Assembly (NCBI GenBank): GCA_026260175.1
Contig: JAKCWW010004004.1
Location: 1-43,981 of the forward strand
DNA from: Reticulitermes lucifugus
Lineage: Eukaryota; Arthropoda; Insecta; Blattodea; Rhinotermitidae
Direction of reading: 5' to 3'
DNA: 43,981 nucleotides
The number at the start of each line of letters is the position of its first letter. Position 1 is the first letter of the stretch. A model generated the notes under the pieces. It saw only the letters and a list, made by a program, of their open reading frames with translations, did no database searches and was not told the origin of the DNA. The translations under genes and the position numbers were made by a program. Shown piece by piece: positions 12,766-24,985 of the stretch.

Positions 12766-14180
12766 TCAACTGAAAGAAAACTGATAACAATTAATACGGA
12801 AATCTCATTTACTAATTATTATTCAATAAATTAACCCATTCATTTGTGATTAATTTACAGACGCTCTCGGGTATTCGGCTAGGCCTACGCTGTATGGAAT
12901 GAACGTTAGAAAGTTTGTGCAAGCAAATTAAAACAGTTGTGAAACCAAGCATTTGTGGACTATTTTAAGTTGTTATATTATAAATAACCTGGAGAAACTG
13001 AGCAAAATGGCTCGAAACCTAGAAAATTAAAAAGCATCCAAGATGAAACTCGAACCCAGACCTCCCAAATACGGAACAGCAATAACATTTATTCGATGAA
13101 AGTGTTATTGAAAACTATCTCATTGTAAACATGTGTATATACATTCAAATACTTTTTTAGTTTATGAGAGTGAAGTTATGTTTCACCCTGTCACGTAACA
13201 TCCGAACTCTGAAATTGAATTTTCCAGTCACCTCCAGGCAGGTATCAACCAGACACCCTGTCTTGTAGCGCCACCAATGATCCACGAGGGAACTAAGCCG
13301 GACAGATCTCAGTAAGAACAAACTCCCCTCTAGGGACACCCCTATATTACATATACCGACTTCTAACCGCCTTTCTTTTTCTTTCTGTCTAGCTCTCCAT
13401 TCGTATTTTCTACGACTCCATTCTTTCTTGACTTGACAGGTTTCAAAATGAAATCACCATCTACATACGCATGTCTTCTCTCTCGTTCATCCATTCCATG
13501 TCACAAGATGTGGATCTGCGGGTCTCGAAGCAAGAGGAGCTAAGCTTTCAGAGGACGGCATGGATTTCCATTTAAATAGGTCTAATTTCCAAAAGCTCAT
13601 TTAACAAACACTCATTTGTTTTTTAATCATTCTGCAGTACGTGTGCGTGTATGTCATACATTTCAAATAATAAACTGATTATAATTTAAGGAAAATTGAA
13701 ATAAAACTAAGCACAAAGGTGAATGAAGTAAATTTGGAACAAGCAGCACATAAATTTTAAAAGGAGCGATTTGGAAATCAGAAAAATAGATTACATCTAA
13801 AAACACCAACGTGGTAGAAGAAGCGCAACATGATTAGGAAAGGCACAGAAAGGAGTGCTTCCAATCCATTAAAATATTTCCTTTTCAGTAACAAAATAAA
13901 GCAATATTTGGTTTTATAAATTTAACTACTATCACCTACTGATGTAAAACATAGGAAGTGTTGAAAGAAAAAAATATGGACTATCACATAAGATAAATAC
14001 AAATGGTCATACTGATAAGAAATAAAAATATATTCAACAGCAAAATAACATTCGTTTTTCTTCCAGATTGTTCATTAAAATGCCTTTTTAACATCCACGT
14101 ATTTTTCGTCTAGTGAACTTGACCAGCACACATTCGACTAATAATTTGAGGACCGAAAGTTATTATTAATATTATAGGCT

Positions 14181-14439
14181 ATAAGATGCCTCCGTGCGGT
14201 CTAAGGCGTGGGTCTGCGGCAGCTCGCTTGTTGGGATTGTGGATTCGAATCCCGCCTAGGGCATGGCTGTCTGTCTGTTGTGAGTGTTGTGTGTTGTCAG
14301 GTGGAGGTCTCTGCGTCGCGCTGATCACTCGTCCAGAAGAGTCCTACCGAGTGTGGTGTGTCTGAATGTGATCATGAAGCCTCGATGAGGAGGCCCTGGC
14401 CCACTAGGGGCTCTTGCGCCATTGGAAAAAATAAGATGC
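14181..14439 (+). mobile_element. tRNA-Leu-derived SINE, copy 2, with 9-bp TSD
   Basis: The SINE proper is 14190-14430. It matches copy 1 through the tRNA-like head (GTGCGGTCTAAGGCGTGGG), box B (ATTCGAATCC), GTGTTGTGTGTTGTCAGG, the CCTACCGAGTGTG block and a short A-rich tail. ATAAGATGC flanks it at 14181-14189 and 14431-14439 as an exact 9-bp target-site duplication, which fixes both ends and shows insertion by target-primed reverse transcription. Box B begins GA rather than GG, a small loss against copy 1. Confidence 0.93.
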
Positions 14440-16922
14440 GTATTCGGAGTTTAATAAATGGGCAGTAAGTAATTTCCGTCACGCTATACAATTCAATGTG
14501 ACTAAACACACTCAAGAAAAAAAGGATGTTTTGATTCCGGAAGGTCAAAGGACAGTCCACGATCAATCATGTGGGCAGCACCCAACGAACTTATAGACTG
14601 TTACATCAGCCACACTTACGAAAAGGCTACCAGTTTCTCTGAAGGATGGTGGAGCGCGCAGTGTATTAAGCATTGGGAGGGACTCCGCTGTGCATTTATA
14701 CTCGTACATACGCAGATTGTTGGCAGGACAAGGCGAAAGTCATTTTACGTAAATGGAAACGTCCATGAACCGCTTTGGAATACTACTAAAAAGTTCATAC
14801 AAAGCACGTAATTCCGGCCTCAAGGACAAAGTGCAGACCATGCTCTATTCTTCATCAAGCAACAAACAAGTTTTAATTCATAGCAATCTCTTCGTTGGTA
14901 GGGTTTTCAACCACCCCCCAATGACCCAAAAAGAATTTCTCTCTCCCCGAAACCAATCAGCAGGTTACAGCCTAATGGTCGTCCATCAGCACAAGGATTC
15001 AAGTAAGGGCCCTGTAACCAGGGGTGTAGCACCTTAGGTATTTCGCACTTACAACTAGATTTAATATATAAAGAAAATATTTGACACGCATTGTCGTTAA
15101 GATAACACAAAATAGAAATAATTAACCAGGAACTTGCTTCGTAACTGACACATGAAAAGTAGTGCACTGCAAGTAAGACCGGAGTTAAGGAATGGGAGCT
15201 GAGCCCCCACACAGAGTGCCGATGTTAAGGGCCACCAGCAGTGTAGCAGTACGGTCTGTTGTGGTCTCATCGTGCTAAGATTAAATATCCTATAAAGGGT
15301 ACATGTTTCACAGTCATCATGAAGTCCTGTCTTCAGCATCATGTTCAAAAATTCTTCCGGGCGAGTTTGGACTACACGCGGATCCGAATCAACGGGCCCC
15401 TGCGCTGTAGTGCCAACTGGGTGTCATATTAAATAGCACCGGCCATGATTGCAAGAAATAAACACGTCCGTATCTCACCTACATATTTGAACTGGAGATC
15501 TAAATTTTAGACATATCATCACGCAATTTGTCCATTATTTACCGTCGTACTGTCGTAGTGATAAGCTTTAAAATGACTACACACCACACAGATCAGTTTA
15601 TATATACATATATATTAAAACGTATAATGCTACCTAGCGACGAAACAGTGACGGACATACACACGTAGAAACGCAGGGAAGAACGTGTTGCCATCGTCTG
15701 CCCTGAACATGGAAGAAGCAGGTTCCTATTTGGAGCTGAATTTATTCTGAATAGTGATAATGCCTTGATTAGAAAAATGGCTACTGGAATAATACACGAA
15801 GGAACAATGGCGACCTGTAATCCGATTTGTGTGGCCAGAAAATATAAAAACTAACGGAATTTGCTGAAGAAAAACAGACAGTTCAGTATGGCAGAATTGT
15901 ACAGCACAAGGAAAATATACGATTGAGTGGAAAAAAGATCACGGGAGGGAGGAGGAGTGTTGCTGTTGGTGAGAGTTCCGGGCTGTAACGTGGTGGTGCT
16001 AAGGGCGTTCGGGGCAACGAAAGGATCGGAATCACAAAAATATATCTGAAATGTGAAGTAGTTAAACATATACGTGTAGGTTAAATGTTGCAATTAGCCT
16101 ATGGTAAAGGCCCAAATGTACTCATTTTATTTGGAAGGAATCAGCCCTCTTGTGGGCAGTCATCGAATACACTGAAAAGCATTAAAATTACGTAAGAAAA
16201 TAAAATATGTCTCATAGTGTGTGAAAATGTTGCCCAAACTTAACACAAAACTAACAAAATCATATCCTACCTACGACGTTTGATACATCCTTCATGTAAA
16301 GAACAATGCCTAAATCCATACACATGCGAACTATTCAGACAAACACTGCCCATACGACTCTCGTCATTTTGCGCTTACGTCTGCGTATACATAAACTTGT
16401 CACCAATTTATGGTTAATGTTCCAGGATAACATGACAGGTATAAAATATGTGTTAGATTTTATCGAAATTCATCCAGCAGTCTGAAAACCGTAACAAGAA
16501 TGATCCTTCATCTCTATAAGCTACAAATAAAGAGCATAATTTCCTTTACATTCCTTCCAATATTAATGTGGACTATTAATGCAATAAAAGGATATGGGTG
16601 GATCTTCCTTCTGACATACAGATATTCAACAAGTTTGAGACGAAAAAGAAATAAATCTCGGGTACACATTTAATTTAATTTTACATTAGTCCATATCCAA
16701 CAACAATTATGTTGCCTACGAAATGTGTTGTTCTACATTGTCAATCATATTTCCTTTGATCTAACGTCCGATTCTTTCAGTAAACAGTCACTTCATTAAT
16801 TATACCGTAGACCTGCTACATGCCCTGGCCCAAGCAACGAAACTGACTTGACTAACCTACACTTTCGCTATGACAATTTTGAGAATGTCGCACAAGAGGC
16901 TAGAAAGCCTATGTAAAGTTTC
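14440..16922. other. Unassigned DNA
   Basis: There are several overlapping short frames (14569-15348, both strands) but none has a recognisable domain. A G-rich patch (15940-16020) and an AT tract near 15598-15615 are the only compositional features. No convincing gene or mobile element was seen. Confidence 0.55.
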
Positions 16923-16989
16923 AAGTCTTCTGTACACATGTTTCGCAGCAGCTTGCTGCCTACACCTTCAGGGCAATCCAAGAAGACTC
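16923..16989 (-). ncRNA. Hammerhead-ribozyme-like motif, copy 2, with stem I
   Basis: On the minus strand the core is CTGAAGG (16965-16971), stem II from GCAGC/GCTGC, then GAAAC-ATGT-GTA (16944 down to 16933). C-G and A-U form the two-pair stem III with an ATGT loop, and GTA is the cleavage triplet. Outside the core, GAGTCTTCT (16981-16989, minus) and AGAAGACTT (16923-16931, minus) can pair over nine base pairs including one G-U, giving the closing stem I of a type I hammerhead. The last A of CUGANGA (A9) is G, so activity is probably weakened. The stem II flanks are asymmetric. Confidence 0.65.
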
Positions 16990-19868
16990 ATTCACAATTA
17001 TTTACCAATCGACACGGAATCGTATTCCACATGATATGAATATTCATAAGCGCCAATGCGATAAATTCAGTCACGCACAAAAAATGTGATTTTATCAATC
17101 ATACTGTCTCCCGAAACTTAACGAAACTTTTAACCAAAATTTATTTTATAGAGGATTGATATTAAATAGTCTGATAATTGTCTGTAGTAGACAATTCCAC
17201 ACTCTGCAAGACCTTTCTTCTAATTTGTACAATATTTTCTGCAAAATCATTTACAAACCCAAGGTTTTCTTACTTTTTGGACATACTGTACAAAAATATT
17301 CACCTCAACGCATACCTGGCATTGATACCTGACTTGTATGCTCAAGACTGGAAGTTTCAGTTCGCCTTCTGAATGTGAAATGAGGTCCACTTTCCAGTGA
17401 TGGATGCATCACCTTCGAACCTTTAAAGCTGCAAGTGGGATATGGGGCATACACAGACTTCAGGCTTCTGGGACCTGCACTAACGCAAAAAGCAACTCCT
17501 TGCTTGCACAAAGGTCAAGGAGGATAATTTTCTGTTTCTTACAAGTCAGGCAGTGTCAGCCGCAGGTATGGCTAAGTGTTATTACATGGACAAATATACA
17601 CGCGGCAAAGCACCTCTTCCTTGTACGTATTTAACTTCGACTTTCGACTGCATTACCTTGTATTGTGAGCTTATCTTCCTTTTTTTATCGCTCACTACCG
17701 GTGGATGTACGTACAGTACTTGATGTGTTCCGGTAGTGGACATTTAATCAGAATTTCATAAGTGAGCAGGCCAAATGAATTCTTTATCGAAAACAATTTT
17801 GAAGTTCAGCCTGTTAACTATTCATAAATATTGATAATTTAGCAGTAATAGAAAGGCGGAGGACAGGCGTAAGGTTCTGTTGCAATGTCCGTGTCCTGCC
17901 TAATTAGGTAACAATGATTGTGATAAAAATCCCTGGAGGGTCGCACCCCGCAGTCAGGAGGGCTGCATAGCACATGAACAAATTAAAGTTTTAATTTTCG
18001 TTGCATTTGTAACAGGCCTGCATATCTTACGCACGAACACATCCTTTCTGGTACCCAATGTAGGCCGAAGATTTTTTCCAAGGAATAAAATGGTTATAGC
18101 TTAAATCTGATCACTGAAACCCTAGACGTCATGATTCAAAATGCTTAGAACTTTGCTTCCACTTTCTATATTTTTCGATGGTGTCGTTCTTAACCGCAGG
18201 GTCAGCATTACTGATGGAAGGTGCAAGAGCTCCACAACAAAGCAATCTGCAGTTAATGTACCAGGAATATAACTGGTTGATGTAGAAACTGCGGCAGAGT
18301 AATAGACTAGGCCAAGAAGGGTAAGGGTAGACCTTACGTAAGATCGCACTGGACAGGCACGAGTTATGAAAATATTCCCTGGGAGATGATAAAAACGGGC
18401 TATTTTATATACTCGTATACTGTTTAATAGCTTATGTGACTAAACGAGAAATAGAAGTGCGATGCAAATAAAAAAACAAACACCCTGAAAAGAAAAAGTG
18501 GGATCACTTGCGTAGGGTTAAGATCGAGAATATTAAATTGTTATCACATTTTCAAAGGAGAAATTCCCTTAAAATATACCAAAACCAATCCTGACAATAC
18601 TGACAAAAATAATTCTCCACTGCCAGGAATCGCTTATGTGTTTCGTGGAGTTAATATAGTATGAACATGAGCCGAAAACGTAGTCTGGCTTTAGCCGCAG
18701 GCCTGTAAACTTCCGGTAAAGGAAAGTGAAGTAATGTCTGTCCTAATGCCAGGAAGCACAGGTCGAAAAACAGCACGATATCGGAGCACATGTTTGGTCA
18801 ATTTTGGAACTTGTAGTGTCATGGCAGTGGTTGCAAAAAGTGGCGCTGAAACCTTCGGTACGCCGTCAAAAAATCTACATCTGGTATCGTCATTTCTGCA
18901 CTTTGGTAATTACGACAGACTCTGTCAGTCACAAAAGCGCAACTTGAGGCAAAATATAACAATAATATTAATAATAATTTTGTTACTTAAGAATTGTACA
19001 CTCGGCGCTTCCATAGACTGCATCCAGTGAATGGGCGAACAGTTTAGGCAAGCAGCAAAACTAAGGGGCTTGGTTAGGGGTAATGAGGGAGAACGTGTGA
19101 TTAAAATATTCGTCATAGATACAAAAATAAAATACAAAAATAAATTACAAATTAAACTGAGGTGATAAGATGGAAGAGTAAGAAGACTGAATGAAGGAAA
19201 GACAGGAGGTGGCGAACAATAAGTGAAGAGAGAAGTGAAGAACAATACCGAAAGCAACTTGGACCTGAAAAGAGCAGTTTTGTGGAAATGTGGACAGAGA
19301 AATACAAAATACATTACAGGTCGTACACTGTTTTCCTTTCTCCTTACTTCCTCCCCCCTTGTTCTCTCTGCCAGCCTTGCTCCAGTCCACTTTGTCCCTA
19401 GGTATGCGACCGCCTCTTCTGTCCTGGAGGATGGTTGCAGAACTTACTCTGAAATGTCGATACACAGGCCTATTATAACAGGCCACTCACTGTAAGCTTC
19501 TGTACGCCATTTTGCAATATTCCCGCAGCTTCCCTGCTTGGTGTACAGAGCGTTTTGAAATCCGTGTCTTGGGAGCCAGTGAACTTACCGTCACAAGCGA
19601 TAGATGGGAGACGACGTGAATTTGTGGAATCGTTCAGACGACGGTACGCATTTCTTTCAGTCATGCAGCGAGACGAATTTCTTGTGGTCAGGACGTATAT
19701 GAATGGGGTTTTATAATTTGTATGGGGTGATGCGGGTCGGTACTGCGGGCAGATTAATTGCTTACAGCGTACCGGTACCTGATAAAACGTCTGAGGTACC
19801 TTGTGACAGTTTACAAAATGAAGATTACAGACTTCTGGAACATGACGGGGTGTTGATTGGTAATTAGA
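16990..19868. other. Unassigned DNA
   Basis: No gene or mobile element was recognised in these 2.9 kb. Short frames on both strands lack domain features. Confidence 0.55.
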
Positions 19869-19907
19869 TGCCTACGTTTCGAAGGAGCTGTGCGTCTCCA
19901 GCTTTAG
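19869..19907 (-). ncRNA. Hammerhead-ribozyme-like motif, copy 3 (decayed, left of divergent pair)
   Basis: Read on the minus strand: CTAAAGC (19901-19907, a damaged CTGAAGA), a four-pair stem II (GGAG/CTCC), two extra Ts, then GAAAC-GTAG-GCA down to 19869. Just upstream on the minus strand is TTCTTGGACTAAC, the sequence shared next to several other copies. UUGG there can pair with CCAA downstream as part of stem I. Two core changes make it almost certainly inactive. Confidence 0.5.
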
Positions 19908-19937
19908 GTTAGTCCAAGAAGGTATTCTCGGACTACT

Positions 19938-19975
19938 CTGAAAATGGAGTCAGCAAGCTCATCCAAAATGCCAGT
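19938..19975 (+). ncRNA. Hammerhead-like remnant facing copy 3 (right of divergent pair)
   Basis: On the plus strand CTGAAAATGGAG (19938-19949) is followed by GCTCATCCAAAATGCC. This mirrors the CTGAAGATGGAG...GCTCC-GAAAC order of copy 3 in a more decayed form. Between the two lies AGTCCAAGAA then TTCTCGGACT (about 19911-19934), an imperfect palindrome. The two motifs therefore sit head to head. On its own this copy would not be called. Confidence 0.35.
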
Positions 19976-22900
19976 AAATAATTACAAATCAACACAACGT
20001 CATATACCAAAAAACTTTAATCTTCATTAAAAAGGTTCTGAATACCTTAAATCACTAAATTTATAAAATTAATTTATAGTCTGTGTGTGTTAGTTGCACT
20101 TCGAACCCCATGCCGGAGGACCACACACTGTCAGCTGTTAACTTCTGCTATAGTACCCTTATCTTAGTTCACTGAGCCACGCAAAACCTGCCAGAAATTG
20201 ATACAAGATCTTTAAAATAACGTACTAACGAATTCATAACATTAAATTATTCGGTGTGAATATAACTAGAAAAGTGAGCTGCAAAAAAATCGAAACAACG
20301 TGCGTTATTTGATGTATGAGGGAGGATAACAGACGAGATACGGCTCCATAAAATCGGCTTATAGTTGTCATTAGTAGGTAAGCCTGTTGTGGGAGTACTC
20401 TGTAAACTAGTTACATGACTGTGGAAACACTGTGTCGAAATCTGTGCTTTGTTACAGAGAATCGCTGGCTCCACGGATGAGAGTTGCAGCATTTTTATAT
20501 ACGAAACAAAACCAGGCGTAAACTGACAGAAAAATCGACATGTTTTAGCCTGTCTGAATAAATAAGGTATATGACTTTCCAGGCCGTAATGCACATATCT
20601 CTTTTACGTATTATATTCACTGACATCTGCACTAAACATTGCTGCTAAATTAATTGCTTGTTTTTATTCTGGTTCTTCTCAAAATAAACTGTATTGAAAT
20701 TGCTCCATTCTTATGTAAATATATTTAATAAATTCTTTCTTAATATTTGCAACTATGTGCGAATTAATTTAATATTCTATGCATAAACTTAACAAATACT
20801 ATAAACAATAGTAGGGCGCTTCAGCTTAGAAACGACTTGTAAGTTTAATTTAAGCTGTACTTCAAGGAATTAATATTGAATTATTTGTACTTGTCATAAG
20901 AGCGAATTAAAACAAATTCATGTTACAATCGTCGAATAAAAATAACTATTGTTGTACTTAATAAATCAGCAGTAATTATTACTCATTACTCCTTAACATG
21001 CATATGAAGTAATTATTACCTGTCTTCAGTTTAGCTAAAGGTTAAATTTTCTAACTTCCCATTCTTTGTCACAATACCTGAGGCAGCGCATTAATGTAGG
21101 GCTTAAATAATACAGAGTGTAAAGCGTGCATCTGATACAGCAGTTCTGTACTTATACTTAGAAGAACTTGTCCCTATTTCAAACACTTCACTGGCTTCTA
21201 AATATGCATTAGAGCAAAGCTAGGACAACTGCGAACAGGCCACACTGCACATTCTAATACCGTTTCTTTCATTTCTTCAAATACTCACATATTAATGAAA
21301 GTTCCGGACAAAAGTTACGAATCTTACTGACCTCCCATTTTATTTTAAGTGGCAAAATTTTGTAAATCGAACCGCTCAATCCTTCCAAGTTTCGATCCAC
21401 GTTCGATAAAAGTTTCACTAAATTTTTTTTAATATTAATAAAATTAAATACATCCGAACACTTTTAAAGTTTCATAAAAATCCTCCGAACTATTTTCGGA
21501 GATGAAATATGCAGACAAGTAAATGAACTAGCAGCATTACCTCCGGATTGTGAACTTGAATGTTGTGCGAAAGAAAGCGTAAAGTTTTTCATAGGCGAGG
21601 TGAAAAACAGAAAATTTTTCCTATACCATTTCCTACGCCTGTCCGGAAATATTGAGGTCACTACACTCAAACTGCAAGGGATTTTTCTTGTCTAAATTTC
21701 ACCGCAATGCGTTAACAAAAACGTTGAAATTATAAGAAAGACCTCTTCCGGGAGAGAAAATCTTTTGACCTAATTGCAGAACGTAGACTGTCTGACATAG
21801 AATATGTTTCCACCTTGCACAGGGTCATCAATTTTAAATACACGTTGTCAGTTCGGATCGGGGTCCGTGTTTCTCACTGTGTTTTCAAAATATATAATTA
21901 GAAGGATCGTGGGTCCCATGACAATAGCTATAACAATCTGCCTCCTACTGTCCTTACTTTAAATTCAACTTTCTGTTTCTAACCCAATCAATTCAGCGAC
22001 GCCGGAAATGGAATGCAGAATGCAGAGTCCTCTTAGACAGGTTTGTACGTCACATGAAGAGATGGGGTCGGAGGTCATGAAAGCTGCCTAAGTCTAGAGA
22101 TTAAATGTATTTGATGGGGGTCGTTTACACAGCGCTGCCCATGTTGGTTCAGTAGCTAATGGATGCGGGACGTATAACACAAAGTGGTGTGAGAGTGATG
22201 AATACAGGGGGGTGAACAGAGGACTATGAATGGTGTGATGGAGTGTCTGGCGTCATGGGAAGATAGGATTGAACTGTTAAGAGAAGAGAGAAAGAAAGGG
22301 TAAGATAAAATAGAGGGATGAAGCACTAATGATCCAAACCAGGTAGAGGGGTGACACATAGCTGCTGTATGTAAAGGAATGAGATATTTATTTTCATAGA
22401 TGTTCACAAACTTAAGGGAGACTCTTTATGTACGGTGGTGGTTTTCGCCTCCATCCCTCAATAAGACTTAATTTCATTCCGAAAAAGAGGGTACGCGTCT
22501 ATGAGCGTTAAATATTCGCTATGTTGCTAAAGGTATAGAATGGAGAGATTACAGAAAAATGGGCACTCTGAGGCAGAAACTTGTTACAATAAATTGGTTC
22601 CTACACGCCTGCGAGAAACTCAAGATTTTTCAGCAAAGAACTTTGGGAAAATTGATCTAAAAATCGCAAGAAGTAAGACTGTTTGATATTTAACGGGAAA
22701 GAAGAGTATATGTGGAATAAAAGATTTAAGTCTCAGACAAAAATAAGAAGAGAAAATAACACTTTACAGAGGTGTACACTACACAAAACTCAACGATCAG
22801 TGACCAGTGGTAACAATATGTACCACTTAACGTAACATTACAGAAATCTGCATTTTACCACGCGACGTATTTTTGCTTTTTATATGATTATCGCAACAAA

Positions 22901-23159
22901 CATCTGCTACTTTCCTCAACAATTTTAACCGATCAGCTTTTATACTGCAAACTATGAGAGGAACTTGTATGTGACTGTCAGTACTTAAAGAACTGAATTT
23001 ATTCTCAGATACCTCGCAAAAAACTTTTATAAGAAAATCATATATAAACATTACAAGAAACGTTGTCTTAAAGCACCTCCCTTTATTTATTCGTCCTTAA
23101 ATTCACAGTAAACAATTTGCATACAATATATCATAAAGAGGCCAAATACCAAAGCTTTC
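19976..23159. other. Unassigned AT-rich DNA
   Basis: No gene was recognised. A weak tRNA-like head is listed separately (20097-20185). A purine-rich stretch at 22140-22330 has no identifiable family. Confidence 0.55.
20097..20185 (-). repeat. Possible tRNA-derived SINE head
   Basis: The minus strand has a box-A-like GTGGCTCAGTGAACT (about 20165-20180) and a box-B-like GGGGTTCGAA (about 20100-20110), spaced slightly wider than in a normal tRNA. No cloverleaf can be drawn convincingly, so it is not a tRNA gene. It may be an old SINE fragment; no second copy was seen. Confidence 0.3.
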
Positions 23160-23679
23160 CGGAATTATCATGTCACCAAAGACATAAAGTATTGCTCCTG
23201 TCTGCCAAACTACAGGTCAATTAGTTAATTAAATTCCACGACAAAAAGCTCCAATAAACTAAAACTCAAGCATAAAACTTCAACTTAAATTAATTGAAAC
23301 TATTCAAAGAGAATCCATGTGGCTTTAAGAACATGCAATCTGCAACACACGTATATTTGCGGCTCACAGAACACCATTTTTTGTTCAATGAGAGGGCTTT
23401 CGATAAAGTGTGGATAACTGGGCTCATTTCAGAATTTATCAAGGCAGGAATTCCTGCTCAGTTTACAGACATGCGTTGCACAGTTATCTCACTAACAGAG
23501 CCTTCAGACTAGTCAACGGAAATTCCGAGTCTAGCAGGATCCTATCCTGGCGGGAGTATCCGACAGTCTGTTAGGTTCCACACAACTCAACGTTTATTTA
23601 ACGGACCTACTAACTCAACAAAAGGACAGGAATGAAGGCCGTCTTTCTGTATGATGTCGATGGGAAAGTCACGATTCCT

Positions 23680-23988
23680 TCAGACAGCATAAAAAGGTAA
23701 AGTTCAACCTAGAACAGGCACAAGACCCAGAGGTGGTGTAGAGTTAAGCTCTACTCTTTCCTTAACCTCGGCGCTAGATGGAGATGGGTAGTTAACTCCA
23801 CGCCCCGGCCGCTTTACCCCGGACAAGAGACCCAGTACCCATTTTACAGGAGGCTGTGTGAGCCCCAGGGCCGGTCTAGAAGTGTGCGCAAATTCTCGCC
23901 CCAAATGAGATTAGATCCCAGGACCGTCCAGGTCATAGCGAGTCGCTATACCGACTACGCTATCCCGGCCCACTCAGGCAGCATAAAA
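23680..23988 (-). mobile_element. SINE-B copy 1, full length, with 15-bp TSD
   Basis: The SINE proper is 23695-23973 on the minus strand. Its head is tRNA-like: box A TAGCGTAGTCGGT (23950-23962) and a box-B-like GGGATCTAATC (23909-23919). The body contains CCTGTAAAATGGGTACTGGG, a CATCTAGCGCCGAGGTTAA block, a short hairpin (GTAGAG/CTCTAC) and ends GAACTTTACCTTTTT. TCAGACAGCATAAAA (23680-23694) and TCAGGCAGCATAAAA (23974-23988) are the target-site duplication with one mismatch. It sits inside the Jockey-like pseudogene, whose reading continues on the far side, so it inserted after that element. Related copies lie at 24851, 28236 and 38116. Confidence 0.92.
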
Positions 23989-24123
23989 CTGATATTTGAA
24001 CAGTGCCTAAACCCAGGTTCGAAAAATAGAGAATTAAGAATAACGTCAATAAATGTGCGAAGACATTATTTTCCAAACGAAGGAATCACAACCTCAATAA
24101 TCCTCATCCGCTTAAATCCTTTC

Positions 24124-24163
<40 letters not shown>
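24124..24163. repeat. (AT)n microsatellite inside LINE pseudogene
   Basis: This is a nearly pure AT dinucleotide run of about 40 bases with one C interruption. LINE-like coding sequence can be read on both sides, so the tract expanded within the dead element. Confidence 0.95.
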
Positions 24164-24436
24164 GTTAACTGCACAAATGAGATCAAATGCCTTAGGCCCA
24201 TTCTCGATTCAAAACTCACCTACAGCTCTCATACAAGCAGACGGCGCACGTAGCTCCCATTGGGGGCTATGCAGCCAACACAGACCTCAGCAAACACAAA
24301 TTTTTCACAACATGGTGTTACGAATTGCCACTAAACTCCCAAGAGTAAAGTCATATGTGATTTACACGAGAAAATTGATGTAATGTAACGTAAAGTAAAT
24401 TTTTATGTCAATAGATGTACGTATTTTAAATGTGTT

Positions 24437-24600
24437 TTAAAAGTATCTGCTGTAAACATACTTTAGTGATAATGAGCAAATAAGAGAAATAGGCCAGTTT
24501 AATCCTGTCTGTGACAAATACAAAACGCCTGGAACCCTGCTGTCGAAGTAACCTCCTTGCAAGGCGAAGCGCTGTACCACGGAACTAACATCTCGTACGT
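24437..24600 (-). repeat. tRNA-Ala-like SINE fragment
   Basis: On the minus strand 24550-24590 reads GTTAGTTCCGTGGTACAGCG, CTTCGCCTTGCAAGGAGG, close to the D-arm and anticodon arm of an alanine tRNA (GCTCAGTGGTAGAGCG...TTGCAAG). A degenerate GGGTTCCAGGC follows where box B should be. The acceptor and T arms do not fold, so it is a tRNA-derived repeat or pseudogene and not a tRNA gene. The downstream edge is arbitrary because no tail or duplication was found. Confidence 0.4.
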
Positions 24601-24839
24601 AACAATTGCAATAAACTGACCAAATAATGTGTGAATAGTATGTCTCGTTTCTAACGGCCAATCCTACGAAGGCACTGCGGACGGTCAACTACATTAGTTG
24701 CATCAGCCAATCTCTACGGTGGACCAAATCGAGAGCCCACGTGGTGCGTAACGACTGCCAAAAAGATAACGGGCCGACGCTGGAATACAACAAAAAGGAA
24801 TATACTATAGACCTATATCGAATTCACTGCTGTAAAATG

Positions 24840-24985
24840 TTTACCATGTAAGGTAAAGTTCTCCCTAGAACAGGCTACGAAGGCCCAGAGCGGGAGTAGA
24901 GGTATAGCTCTACTCTTTCTTTAACCCTGGCACTAGATGAGGGTGGGTGGTCAACTGCACGCCCCGGCAGCAGATTTACCATGTA
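24840..24985 (-). mobile_element. SINE-B copy 2, 5'-truncated, with 11-bp TSD
   Basis: The body (24851-24974) has the same minus-strand order as copy 1: a CATCTAGTGCCAGGGTTAA-type block, the hairpin GAGTAGAG/CTCTACTC (24894-24901 and 24908-24915) and a tail GAACTTTACCT. The tRNA-like head is missing. TTTACCATGTA occurs exactly at 24840-24850 and 24975-24985, so this is a complete insertion of a truncated copy and not a later deletion. It keeps the 3' end, as expected for incomplete target-primed reverse transcription. Confidence 0.92.

Larger units (their letters stand above)
11348..14180. other. Unassigned DNA between the two Leu-SINE copies
   Basis: No gene was recognised. A relatively GC-rich block (about 12180-12610) with a 109-codon open frame may be a dispersed repeat. 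A purine-rich tract lies at 12706-12765. A box-B-like GGGTTCGAGTTTC on the minus strand at about 13050 has no box A partner. A CTGAGCA...GGCTCGAAACC at about 12995 is only faintly hammerhead-like. Confidence 0.5.
23160..24383 (+). pseudogene. Jockey-like LINE reverse transcriptase, decayed and interrupted
   Basis: This is a non-LTR retrotransposon reverse transcriptase readable in several frames. From left: LPNYRSIS near 23202 (palm entry, usually LPNYRPISLL), CGF and a SATHVYLRLTEH segment, FDKVW (about 23398-23412, the domain A block with the first catalytic Asp), LISEFIKAGIPAQF, a damaged LSGGVSQGS-type block, LTDLLTQQKDRNEGRLSV and YDVDG where YADD is expected (23650-23665). After the SINE insertion it resumes with a LFSKRRNHNLNNP segment, then SKLTYSSH and ARSSHWGLCS, and ends with RIATKLPRV. 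This order matches Jockey-type elements. Stops, frameshifts and a broken YADD show it is long dead. A SINE-B copy (23695-23973) and an AT microsatellite (24124-24163) lie inside. The endonuclease part was not found upstream. Confidence 0.8.

Noticed and set aside
12985..13020. CTGAGCAAAATGGCTCGAAACC as a further hammerhead
   Set aside because: G8 and spacing do not fit CUGANGA, and no stem III triplet is evident.
13030..13080. Minus-strand GGGTTCGAGTTTC as a tRNA end
   Set aside because: No upstream box A or cloverleaf.
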